DNA of 64,000 nt from Cannabis sativa (lineage: Eukaryota; Streptophyta; Magnoliopsida; Rosales; Cannabaceae), in NCBI RefSeq assembly GCF_029168945.1, contig NC_083607.1:36317257-36381256 (forward strand), in the 5' to 3' direction. The notes under the pieces were generated by a model. It was given only the letters and a program-made list of their open reading frames with translations. It was not told where the DNA came from and did no database searches. The position numbers were made by a program, and so were the translations under genes. Below are positions 46,921-58,853 of this stretch, one piece after another (the stretch's first letter is position 1; each line of letters starts with the position of its first letter).

Positions 46921-48807
46921 TGTTGGGTTTTATGCCCTAAATAAAACTCCATTTCAATGTAATCCATTTTATTTAACATCAATAAAGAAACAGAAGTATT
47001 TTTCATTCATTTGTGTATGTTTTGGTTCACTTTATCAATTTCTTGTCTATTTGATTTATAAATTCATCTAAAACCCTTTTCACATACTTGATCCTGTTTA
47101 TTGTGTTGTCATCACATTGGAAAGTAAACATGACTATGCGAATAAAGTTTTCTAGATTTATCAGACACAGAGTTTTACTGATATGATAATCTACAACAAG
47201 AGTTTACTTGCATTTGGAGAAATGCTATGTTCTTTCCAGAACATTGGTTAAAGTAAAGCTCAGGTTGGATGCATGGAGTATGCATCGGAAGGGACCGATA
47301 TTGAACTTTGACTTAGATTTAATTAAACTTACCGTAAAATCTATTCAAGTCAATATCGCCAAGTTGATCCTAGATCAAATGTTCTTAATCCTATTATGAT
47401 TAGGCTCAATCTTGATAGGCTATTCGTGTTCTTTGATTTGTTAGTTAAGCCTACTTTTAGGTCAGGGTGATACGTACATTTTGGGAACACAGTAGTGCAA
47501 TTGAGTGGGAGCACTAACATAAACATGGAATCTATAGCTTCTATCTGGCGAATAGTAAGCAAAGGATGATCTCCTTCAAGCTTGACCAAACGAACATAAA
47601 TGGTGGAGTACTCATTTCACATAAGCTGAAATATCATTTATACGGGGTCAAGCATTTTAAGGATAAAATACATAGCAGGGTGTTACGGTAATCTAATCCC
47701 TTTACAGTGTAGATCATTCATATAGAGGATCATTGATCACATTAGGATTATAACAATGGATAACTAATGAGGCGTCTATATGGTGGAACATATAGAGCAT
47801 TCTATATACTGAGAGTGCAATTCTAAGTTCTATGCGTGGATTCAACGAAGAATTAATAAGTTAGTGAATTTTAGTGCTAAATTCTTGATCTACTTATTAG
47901 AAGCTCGGTTATATAGACCCATGGTCCCCGCACTAGTTGAGATAATATTGTTTGTAAGACTCATGTAATTGGTTTTGATTAATCAATTATAATTCTCAAA
48001 TTAGACTATGTCTATTTGTGAAATTTTCACTAAGTAAGGGCGAAATTGTAAAGAAAGAGTTGTTAGGGGCATATTTGTTAATTATGATACTTTGTATGGT
48101 TCAATTAATAAATATGATAAATGACAATATTATTTAATAATTATTTATAGTTATTAAATAGTTAGAATTGACATTTAAATGGTTGAATTAGAAAATTAGC
48201 ATTTTTGAGAAAATCAGATACAAATGTGTTAAAACTGCAAAATTGCAAAAAGCAAGGCCCAAACCCAATAAGCCATGGCCGGCCACTTTTGTAGGTAATT
48301 TAAACTGATATTTTCATTATTTTAATGCCAAATAATTCAAACCTAACCCTAGTGGAATGCTATAAATAGGTAGTGAAGGCTTCAGGAAAATTACACTTCT
48401 GATTCAGAAAACCTGAGCCTTTCTCTCTCTACCTTGGCCGCCACCCTCTCTCTCTTCTTCCTTGATAATTTCAAAACCCCTTAGTGATTAGAGTAGTGCC
48501 CACACACAGCAAGCAATACCTCAATCATAGTGAGGAAGATCGTGAAGAAAGATCATCAGCAAAGGAGTTTCAGCATCAAAGATTCAGAGAAAGAGATCCA
48601 GGTTCAGATCTTGATAATACTCTGCTACAGAAAGGATACAAGGGTTAGAGATCTGAACGGAAGGAGTCATTTAATTACGCTGCACCCAATGTAAGGTTTC
48701 CTAAACGTTATATGTGTTTATTTCATCATTTTAGAAAGTTCATATTTAGGGTGTTAATCAACATACTTGTTAGTAGATCTAAGATCCTAGTAAAATAATT
48801 TCCAACA
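46921..48807 (+). repeat. 5' LTR of element C, inserted in B's 3' LTR
   Basis: A 1887 bp LTR from TGTTGGGTTTTATGCCC to TTTCCAACA, with left flank ATAGT. The TATA box (GCTATAAATAG) near 48360 is followed by a likely transcript leader. Primer-binding site and leader follow, so this is a 5' LTR and not a solo LTR. Confidence 0.92.
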
Positions 48808-49723
48808 ACTGGCCTCACAGCCATGGTAATGATTTGCTTCCAATAAATTTGGACTTTAAAACGATTGTTTGATGTTTTGGATGGTATCATGTTGTATTGA
48901 GTGTTATTTTATGATTGATTGATATTTGTAAATTTTCGTGAAAAATAATTGAATATCTGTTTCTGGAATTATTTTTATTGGATAGTATGGAAAAAATTAA
49001 GCAAGTTACTTTTTTACAGAACTCAATTTCGATTTAATTTGAATTAGTTATAATTTTTTGAAGTTTCGAAAAAATCGGGGTTGAGCTGAATCCCACCTGC
49101 GCGCGCGGAAATCATGCGTGACACGCATTCCGCCGAGCAAACTCGGCCTAGCACCCCCAGCACGCGCGCGGACGGGTATGCACTGCATCCCGTCCATACA
49201 GCTTGCAATTTTTTCGTTTTTCTTCGTTTTTTCATGCTTTTTCATGGAATTAACTTCCGATTTTTTGTGTAGTTCTGTATTTATATATATACTATTCCTA
49301 ATTCAACTCTAATTATCATAATGAATTAATTTAATATTTTTTAAATTTAATTCATGATATTAGTGTAATTTGAATTTGAAATAGTCAATATCTATCTTTT
49401 TTGCTTAATTATCTATCTTATTTTTAAATTTGATTATATCTTATCTTATTTTTAAATTTAAGGTCAGATTTTAATTTTTTTTTAAATTATTTTTTTTTTA
49501 AATAATTTGACTTTATTTAAATTTAAAATAAGATAACTATAATCATGTAATTTTAAATAGATGTAAGATATTTTGCTAACTTTTAAATTTTGTTATTTTA
49601 TTTATTTAAATTACATTTAAAATCTGAAAAAGATATTCATTTATCTTTTTTAATTTTTTATTTAATTTTTATTTATAAAATAACATTTAATTTTAAAAGT
49701 AGTTAGCAAATTTTGAAATGATA
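48808..49723 (+). other. Primer-binding site and truncated leader of element C
   Basis: The PBS-like TGGCCTCACAGCCA (48810-48823) is followed by leader homologous to A and B, with a GC-rich block at 49090-49200 (runs of GCGCGCG). Homology ends at AAATGATA (49723), where foreign LTR sequence begins. The rest of C is not in the window. Confidence 0.8.
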
Positions 49724-52700
49724 TGAATACAATTCAAAGCGTATGAAAGAGATGCCAAACCTAGCTACTATAAGGTGTATTTATAATCAATATACACCTT
49801 ATTGACAGCTCACACACGGTCTGAACAAGATCACAACTCACTATACAATTCCCTAAAATAGATCATCAATCAGCCCAGGAATTTTCAATTCTGTACCTAT
49901 AGAATCATGAACAGTAACTGCGACTTTCCTTTTATAGAAAAGGAAAGTTTAACTTCGATTTTCTCCTAAAGAAATCTGATCAAAGATAATAAGAAACTCA
50001 CACAACATCAGATTAACACAGGTGAATAGATAGAATAGGGATGAATCACCAAACTTATCTTTTCTTACCATATTTTTCATAAATAAAAAAGCTAGACAAC
50101 TTTTCTTCCAAAAATAAATTAATTAATATAACAGTCAAATACACGAAATATGAAAACCACTTTAAATACCTCAGCCAAAATTGAATAATAAAATATAAAA
50201 TATTTTTGTCACATTAAAGATGCTAAAAATGGAGTTAAAAGATTTTTCATTGATTTTTTTTAATAAAATACTTACAACTTACAAGCATTCATTCTAAGGG
50301 AATAATAATTTTTTTCTCATCATCACTTGTACATAACCATCAATATTTTCCCCTCAACAAAACTCTCACACCTTTACAAATACATAAATCATCCATATAC
50401 TATGGTATGAAAAATGATGAATAAGGATTTTTTTTTTAGGCTCAAAAGGTTATTGTATAGGGTTAAAAAGAAAAAACAAAGTTTCAACATTTAGGCTCAA
50501 CTTGGGTAAAATTAGAGAATCCACAAATAGGGTAGGCTTGAAAAGCTCAATCGATCTAAAAAAACTACAAATATCATATCTCAAAATCATGTGTAATTAA
50601 TCGATTTTGCCTCAAATGATTATCAAACAAGTTCTAGAGTGATTGAGACTTTAAATTATAAGTCAAGGGTACATTTATCTTTCCAAACATTAGCAAATAT
50701 GATAATTTAACTGATGTGCAAAAGTTTTTAAAAAAATCAAGCTTGAGTAGTAATTAATCATGAGTTAAGCACACAAATCATGAGAATCTATCATTTTCTT
50801 AGAATTATAACTATCACACAATCAAGAATTTCATCATCAACAAAATTATTTTCTACAAGACCATGTATAAGACATCAAAGTAAACACACATCAAACACGA
50901 CAATCATTGTCAACAAAATTTTATTCAAACCATGCTCACTAAAATTAAAGAAAGAAAAATTAATATAAACTAAAAAAATGATAAAAATAAATAAATAAAT
51001 AACTAAACAACTAAGGAAAAAATAGATAGACACGATAATTAATCTCCCCCCACACTTAATATAAGCTTGTCCTCAACACTCAATCAAATAAAATCAATGC
51101 AAAATAAAAAGAAAAGGGTAAGAAAAACTCCCATAAGTTCACTTTGTTTTAACGTCATTAGCTCAACTGCATGTTGTGCTGATGTGATCTTGAAGTCGGG
51201 TCTTCTAACAAAGACTCATTCTTTATGTATTTATCAATGGAATTTAACACATTATACTTAATTACTACATCATTAAATTCCACTATAGGTAACGCTGAAG
51301 AAGTCAATTATCCCAACCTCCCTATTACATGTAATCAAGGTGAAGCGCTCAATAATTAACTCTTTTACCTAAACAGTAAATCTACTAAGCATGAAATTTA
51401 TTTAACTTAGATACAACTTTGAGATTTATGAAGATAGATTAATCTCGACAATAAATCAATGAAGCATGTGATTTATTTAACCTAGGTCCTATTCTTCATC
51501 ACAATTAAAATACCTTTGACAATATTAAAAATTATAATTTATCATAAACACTTAGAATCCTAGACTATTAGGTGAATAGTAATCCTAAGATGACGGTAGA
51601 TTAAAGTAAAACCTAATTTAGTGGCCATCTAAATAAGATTAAAACTATAATCATGACATTAAACATAGAAGAATAGAAGCAATTTGATATAATGAAAACT
51701 AGAAATCAACATTCAATAATGAAATTAAGAATTCATGTCTCAGGTTTTGAAATAAAGCTTACCTAAAAGGGAATTACTTAGAACTAGACATTATAACGAT
51801 AATCATAATAAATAGTAGGAGTTTAAGGAGAAGAACAATTCGAAGTCGCGATCTCCGTCTCTTCCTTGCTTTCTCTCTAAGTTTCTATATTAATTTGGTA
51901 GCTCTAGGGTTCTAAAATTTGTAGCCTAAAAGGTTCTATTTATAGTGCTTGAAAAGAAAGATGAATCCTCTTAGAATTAGGATTTTCTTTTTTTAAAAAA
52001 AGATAATTACAGCGCTATAGCGCCTAAGACTTGCGCTATAGTTCCCATGAGATATTTCCCAAATGACCCACATGCTGAAATTATCTTTTTTTTTTTTCAA
52101 ACTTGTGCTATGGCACTCAATACCTACGTTATAGCGCCCAACACTATTTTTCATACTCCAGCTTGTTTCTTGACTCGGTTGCTCCTTGTTTCTAACACCT
52201 GACTAGTATTTTGGCCATAACTTCTTCAATATACATTAGAATTAGACGTTTCAAGATGTTTAGAAAAGCTAAGAACGAGATCTAAAACTTTTATGTTGAG
52301 CTCCAACTCCAGTTCTACTTCTAAGATCATTAAAATTTGTAATTAAGTTCTGCCTTGTAAAACTGAGCTCACCGACTTCCACTATTTTCTACCAAAATAT
52401 GCTAACATCCCTCCAAATGACTCTAAATGTATGATGAGTCTTTAAAAGATCCAAAACAATTAAAATCACACTAATCAATAATTTAAAGAATCAATTTAAG
52501 AATATCAATACATAAATTGATCATATTTATAAGACAAGTATGGACTCATCATTCATGTATACTCAGGATTCAAGTTGATCTACTAATAATCATCATTGTG
52601 ATATGATAAACACTTTTCATGGTAAATGACAAGTTGGATGAAAGATATTTATTCTATATTGGTCCAGTCATGCATAATCTAATTAGGCACAATACCTTTA

Positions 52701-53021
52701 CTACATGTCCATCTACATATGTGATTCGAATGAAAGTCACACACTAGAAGTATAGTGTATAGTAAACTATACTTAGCAGTTCCATATTAAAGATTCTCAA
52801 TACTTTAATATGCTACCGACTTATTTTATTAATATCGTATAATCTTAATTCTCTTGTACATCCTTACAAGATTATACCTTTTCCACATGAATAGGGAATT
52901 TTCTGATATTTAATAATTATATTCTTATAATTAATATATTATTTATTTTATAATTGTATTTCATATATTATTCAACTATATTATCCATTAATTACATGCT
53001 TTTAGGGCATAAATTCCAACA
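49724..53021 (-). repeat. LTR G (minus), split by F2
   Basis: The right end, reversed, starts TGTTGGAATTTATGCCC at 53021; the left end, reversed, ends GAATTGTATTCA at 49724. I read these as the two ends of one ~1 kb LTR (49724-50250 plus 52557-53021) containing F2. A TATA-like TTATAAATACACC and an inverted repeat (AAGGTGTAT...ATACACCTT, 49771-49799) lie near the left end. The pairing of the two ends is inference. Confidence 0.45.
50251..52551 (-). repeat. LTR-like sequence F2 (TGATGAGTC type)
   Basis: Reversed, it starts TGATGAGTCCATACTTGTC at 52551 and is homologous to F (32927-33911). It is flanked by TTCAT at 52552-52556 and 50246-50250, which I take as its probable target duplication. 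It contains a polypurine-like TTAAGTGTGGGGGGAG (reversed, 51045-51060), usually found just before a gypsy 3' LTR, so it may be a collapsed element and not a plain solo LTR. A perfect palindrome GCGCTATAGCGC is at 52012-52023. Confidence 0.5.
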
Positions 53022-53185
53022 GTGATACCCTTAACCAGAGCGGCAAGGGTGGCAAATTTAGCCCTACACACTATGGCAATATGTGTATCAGCTGGTCGTT
53101 TCTTACTAATATCGTTATGCAGGCTCTTTTGTCTTATAAGTCGATCAAAGGCATTGATCAACTTAGGCCTTGTGGTTGTTTCCTG
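53022..53185 (-). other. Unrecognised open fragment, probably retroelement-derived
   Basis: On the minus strand a frame stays open for over 50 codons (ETTTRPKLINAFDRLIRQKS, later HIAIVCRAKFATLAALVKGI). I do not recognise the family. After removal of the solo LTR 53186-55066 it lies directly downstream of the gypsy protease remnant, so it is most likely part of the same dead element or a chimera. Confidence 0.35.
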
Positions 53186-55066
53186 TGTTGGGTTTTATGC
53201 CCTAAATAAAACTCCATTTCAATGTAATCTCTATTCTTTAAATATCAATGAAGAAACAGAAGTATTTATCACTCATTTGTGTGTCATTTGGTTTATGTTA
53301 TCATTTACTTATTTATTTGATTTATAAATTCATCCAAACCCCTTTCACATTTATGTTCTTGTTTATTGTGTCGTCAGCACAGTGGAAAGTAATCAAGATT
53401 ATGTGATTAAATATATATTCCTAGATTTATCAGTACACAGGGTTTAACTGATATGAAAATCTACAACATAGTTTACTTGCACCTTGGATAAGTGCTATGT
53501 TCTTTCCAGAGCATTGGTTAAAGTAAAGCTTGGGTTGGATGCATGGAGTATGCATCGGAAGGGACCGATATTGAACTATGATTTAGATATATTAAACTTA
53601 CCGTAATATCTATTCAATTCAATATCACCTAGTTGATCCTAGATCAAATGATCTTAATCCTGATATGGTTAGGTTCAATCTCAGGAGTATTACACATGTT
53701 CTTTGATTTGTTAGTTAAGCCTACTTTTGGGTCAGGCTGATATGTACATTTTTGGAACATGGTAGTGCAATTGAGTGGGAGCGCTAAACATAAAGATGGA
53801 ATCTATAGCTTTTATCTGGCAAATAGAAAGTGAAATGATGATTTCCTTCGAGCTTGGCTAAATAGAGACAAATGGTTGAGTACTCATTTCACTTCGCTGA
53901 AATATCATTTATATGGAGATAAGTATTTTAAGGATAAAATACATTGAAAGGTGTAACGGTAATTTAATCCCTATTCAATGTAAATCATCTATAGAGGATT
54001 ATTGATCAAATTGGGATTATAACAATGGATAATTAATAGCGTATCTATATGGTGGAACATATAGAGCGTTCTATATAACTGAGAGTGCAATTCTAAGTTC
54101 TATGCGTGGATGCAACAAGGAATTAATAAGTCAGTGAATTTACTTGGTAAAATTCTTGGTCTGCTTATTGGAAGCTCGGATATATAGGCCCATGGTCCCC
54201 ATACTAGTTGAGATAATACTACTTGTAAGACTCAATTAATTGATTTTGGTTAATCAATTATAATTCTAAAATTAGACTATGTCTAGTTTATGAAATTTCA
54301 CTAAGCAAGGGCAAAATTGTGAAGAAAGAGTTTCTAGGGTATATTTATTAATTAAGATACTTTGGTTAGTCTAATTAATAAATATAATAAATGATATTAT
54401 TATTATTTAAAATAATTAATTTTTAGTTATTAAATAATTGGAATTGGCATTTAAATGGTTAAATTGGAAAATTGGCGTTTTTGAGAAAATGAGATGCATA
54501 AATGATAAAACAGCAAAATTGCAAAAGTGGGGCCTATTATCCAATTGCTATGGACGACCACTTATGTAGGGATTTATCATTTATTTTTTTTTCATTATTT
54601 TAATGCCAAATAATTCTAACCCAACCCTAGTGGTTTGCTATAAATAGGTAGTGATGGCTTCAGAAAAAGATACATCTTTATTCCTTCAGAAAAACTGAGT
54701 GCCTTCTCTTCCTAACCTAGCCACCACCTTCATTCCCTCTTCTTCACTATTGAAACTGAATCCCTTGAGTGATTGAGTGAGTGCCCACACACATCAAGTG
54801 GTAACTCAATCATAGTGTGGAAGATCGTGAAGAATCCAGATTTAACAGAAGGACACTCGGGCTCAGATCTTGGTGATACTCTGCGAAAGAAAGGATACAA
54901 GGGTTAGAGATCTGAGCGGAAGGAGACATTATATTCCGCTGCAACCACTGTAAGGTTTCTCATACCTTATATGTGTTTATTTCATATCATTTTAGAAGTT
55001 CATATATAGGGTGTTAAACAACATACTTGTTAGTAGATCTAAGATCCTAGTAAAATATTTCCAACA
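53186..55066 (+). repeat. Solo LTR of the C/E subfamily
   Basis: A 1881 bp LTR from TGTTGGGTTTTATGCCC to ATTTCCAACA, flanked by TCCTG at 53181-53185 and 55067-55071. It splits the gypsy remnant. Confidence 0.93.
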
Positions 55067-55071
55067 TCCTG

Positions 55072-55441
55072 GTCATAGTCCCATTTTTTCGTAAGCAGTT
55101 TTGAAAAAAATGTTGAAAGAGGCTCCATTGTCGATCATAGTTCTGGCCACCATTTTATTGGCTATCTGGACCTCCACGACCAGCGGCTCGTTGTGTGGAA
55201 ATTTAATCGTGACAGCGTCTTCATCGTTGAATGATATGGTTGGCTCTCCTGCTCGTGAAACTTTGGGCTTCCTTTCTTCCACGGCTAGGATAACTTCTTC
55301 TTGTACGTGCTGTGCTGTTCGGGCATACCTCTCCCGAGCTTTGCCTGAATCTCCAGCGATGTGCAGCCCTCCAACAATGACTTGTAAGTGTCCATCTACT
55401 AGTAGAGGTGGGGAATCTTGGTTGTTCTAACCTTGGTCGGT
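55072..55441 (-). pseudogene. Gypsy-type aspartic protease remnant
   Basis: The minus-strand frame shared with the gag at 55442-56266 reads PTISFNDEDAVTIKFPHNEP and MIDNGASFNIFFKTAYEKMG, the Asp-Asn-Gly active-site form typical of Tat/Athila-like gypsy proteases. It is preceded by two TAG codons (at the gag end and about 55428) and ends in a stop at about 55080. The rest of pol is missing. Confidence 0.8.
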
Positions 55442-56266
55442 CTATACATACTTTTGCAGGTGTGAATTGTTTTTCCTTATTAGGAATTCAATTTCCCGCT
55501 TTAGATTGTAGCATTTGTTAGTGTCGTGGCCGTAGTCTCCGTGGAACCGACAAAACTTTGTCATGTCCCTTTTGTAGGAGTCTTTCTTCATGGGCCCGGG
55601 TTTCTTGTACGGGATCAGCGACTGAATCGCAATGTATACACTTTCTATATCTTCGGTCAGAATAGTGAATGCAGTGTACTTGGCATGATTCTCCTGGAGA
55701 GTCTGTTCGGATTTGTCGGTGAACCTTCCTTTCTTCCCGTTCCCTTGCTTGTGGTTGTTGCTGGAACGCTTGCCACTTGAGCTTGAATTGTTTGAGTAAT
55801 TGGGAAGTTGAGCGGATGTTCCAGTGGAAGGAGCCTTTGACTTGCCCAACTTTTGTTCACCTTCCGCTCGTTGAATGGCTTCTTCGAGCTTGATGAAGCC
55901 TTCGGCTCGGTCAAGGAAATCACTCATTGAGTCTACCGGCCCGTTCTTCCTTATATCCTTCCAAAGTTCACCGTGGACTTCGATGCCCCCCAATATTGCG
56001 GATAACTTTCCATCTTCGATTACCCGCAAAACTTTGGTCACTTCCGTCATGAATCTGCTGATGTATGCCCAGAGTGGCTCGCCTGGTCGTTGCTTTACTT
56101 CGACCAAGTCTCCCAAATGCAATGGAAGTTGGAGTGAGGAGGAGAATTGTGCATGGAATTCTGAAAAGAAGGTTTTCCATGAATTAAACTTTCCAGGTGC
56201 CAACTTGAAATACCATTGCTGAGCGGCTTCTGACAGAGTGGCTGGGAAGATTCTGCAGCATACATC
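55442..56266 (-). pseudogene. Gypsy (Tat/Athila-like) gag, N-terminus lost to element E
   Basis: An open frame with the Retrotrans_gag signature (FPATLSEAAQQWYFKLAPGK, then FNSWKTFFSEFHAQF). An Asn/Ser/Lys-rich linker and a C-terminal zinc-knuckle-like CRFHGDYGHDTNKC follow. The frame is open from the E insertion at 56267 to the stop at 55442-55444. The N-terminal part would lie beyond element E, outside the window. It forms the particle of a Ty3/gypsy element. Confidence 0.85.
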
Positions 56267-58173
56267 TGTTGGAAATTATTTTACCAGGATCTTAGATCTA
56301 CTAACAAGTATGTTGATTAACACCCTAAATAAGAACTTCTAAAACGATTATAAATTAAACACATATAAAGTATGAGAAACCTTACATTGGGTGCAGCGGA
56401 ATAAAATGTCTCCTTCCGTTCAGATCTCTAACCCTTGTATCCTTTCTGTCGTAGAGTATTATCAAGATCTGAACCTTGATCTCTTTCTCTCCTTCCTTTA
56501 GTGTTGAATCTCCTTCTTGTTGAATGTCTTTCTTCACGATCTTCGTCACTATGATTGAGGTATCACTTGCTGTGTGTGGGCACTACTCTATCACTAAGAG
56601 GTTCAAAATTATTCAAGGAAGAAGAAGAGTGTGAAGGTGGCGGCTAGGGTTTAGAAAGAGAAGGCTCAGGTTTTTCTCTGAAGGAAACCAGAAGTGAAAA
56701 GTGTAAATTTCCTGAAGCCTTCACTATCTATTTATAGCATTCCACATATGGTTAGGTTTGAATTATTTGGCATTAAAATAATGAAAATATCAGATGATAA
56801 TGCCTATAAAAGTGTCCGACCATGGCTATATGGATTTGGGCCTCACTTTTTGCAATTTTGCAGTTTTATCATTTCTGCATCTCATTTTCTCAAAAATGCC
56901 AATTTTCAAATTCAACCATTTAATGCCAATTCTAACTATTTAATAAATATATATAATTATTAAATAATATTGTCATTTATCATATTTATTAATTGAACCA
57001 TACAAAGTATCTTAATTAACAAATATGCCCTAAAAACTCTTTCTTTACAATTTTGCCCTTACTTAGTGAAAAATTCACAAATAGACATAGTCTAATTTGA
57101 GACTTATAATTGATTAATCAAAACCAATTAAATGAGTCTTACAAGTAATATTATCTCAACTAGTGGGGGGACCATGGGTTTATATAACCGAGCTTCCAAT
57201 AAGCAGATCAAGAATTTATAATCTAAATTCACTGACTTATTAATTCTTCGTTGAATCCACGCATAGAACTTAGAATTGCACTCTCAGTATATAGAACGCT
57301 CTATATGTTCCACCATATAGGCACGTCATTAGTTATCCATTGTTATAATCCTAATTTGATCAATGATCCTCTACATGAATGATCTACACTGTAAAGGGAT
57401 TAGATTACCGTGACACCCTACAATGTATTTTATCCTTAAAACACTTAACCCCGTATAAATGATATTTTAGCTATGTGAAATGAGTACTCCACCATTTATT
57501 TTTGTTTGGTCAAGCTCGAAGGAAATCATCCTTTACTTACTATTTGCCAGGTAGAAGCTATAGATTCCATGTTTATGTTAGCGCTCCCACTCAATTGCAC
57601 TACCGTGTTCCCAAAATGTACGTATCACCCTGACCCAAAAGTAGGCTTAACTAACAAATCAAAGAACATGAATAGCACTCTTGAGATTGAGCCTAATCAT
57701 ATCAGGATTGAGATCATTTGATCTAGGATCAACTAGGCGATATTGACTTGAATAGATATTACGGTAAGTTTGTTAAATCTATGTCAAAGTTCAATATCCG
57801 TCCCTTCCGATGCATACTCCATGCACCCAACCTGAGCTTTACTTTAACCAATGCTCTGGAAAGAACATAGCATTATACCAAATGCAAGTAAACTCTGTTG
57901 TAGATTATCATATCAGTAAAATCCTGTGTCTGATAAATCTAGGAATCTTTATTCACATAGTCATGTTTACTTTCCAATGTGTTGACAACACAATAAACAG
58001 GATCAAGTATGTGAATAGGGTTTCAGATGAATTTATAAATCAAATAGACAAGCAATTGATAAGATGAACCAAAACATACACAAATGAATGAAAAATACTT
58101 CTGTTTCTTTATTGATGTTGAATAAATTGGATTACATTGAAATGGAGTTTTATTTAGGGCATAAAACCCAACA
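56267..58173 (-). repeat. 3' LTR of element E
   Basis: A 1907 bp reversed LTR (TGTTGGGTTTTATGCCC at 58173 reading left, ending TTTCCAACA at 56267). It is close to C's LTR and to the solo LTR 36824-38712. Confidence 0.92.
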
Positions 58174-58190
58174 CACTCCCACTTGCACTA
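58174..58190 (-). other. Polypurine tract of element E
   Basis: Reversed: GTGCAAGTGGGAGTG directly before the 3' LTR, as in A and B. It is the likely plus-strand primer. Confidence 0.7.
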
Positions 58191-58202
58191 ATATAAAACT
58201 AA

Positions 58203-58853
58203 TCAGTACATATCAATTAATCCTAAATTCTTACGGTGCTTTTCAAATGCAGTTACTGCCAAGACTTTGGTGTATGGATCAGCTAAGTTGTCTTCTGTGT
58301 CCACTTTCTCAACCAGTACATCCCCTCTTGCCACATATTCTCTGATGATGTGATACTTTCTTTCTATGAGTTTGCTTCTCTTGTGACTTCGAGGTTCCTT
58401 ACTATTGGCTATTGCTCCATTATTATCACAAAGTAGGACCAGAGGCTTTTCCATTCCAGGCACAACACCAATACTGGTGAAGAACTTTCTTAGCCAGACA
58501 AGCTCTTTAGCAGCTTCTGCTGCAGCTATGTATTCTGCTTCCATCGCCGAGTCCGATATTGCGGTTTGTTTAGCACTTCTCCAAACCACTGCTCCACCCC
58601 CAAGAGTAAACACCATCCCAGATGTAGATTTCCTGTCTTCAAGACATGCCTGGAAATCTGAATCAGTATAGCTTGTGGGATTTAAAGCACCACCCTTATA
58701 GACTAATACAAGATTTCTTGTACTCTTTAAGTATTTCAGAATATACTTAACTGCATTCCAATGTTCCTGTCCTGAATTAGACTGATACCTGCTCACGATT
58801 CCAACTGCATAGCAGATGTCAGGTCTAGTGCATAACATTGCATACATTAGACT
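58203..58853 (-). pseudogene. Copia RNase H, element E
   Basis: The C-terminal domain of the copia polyprotein: SYTDSDFQACLEDRKSTSG, AMEAEYIAAAEAAKE and LLCDNNGAI, with the acidic residues in place, ending HRKNLGLIDMY. A TGA at 58854-58856 (a Gly codon position in relatives) separates it from the RT in the same frame. Confidence 0.9.

Noticed and set aside
55101..55430. Plus-strand open frames opposite the gypsy protease and gag
   Set aside because: Antisense shadows of a recognised coding frame.
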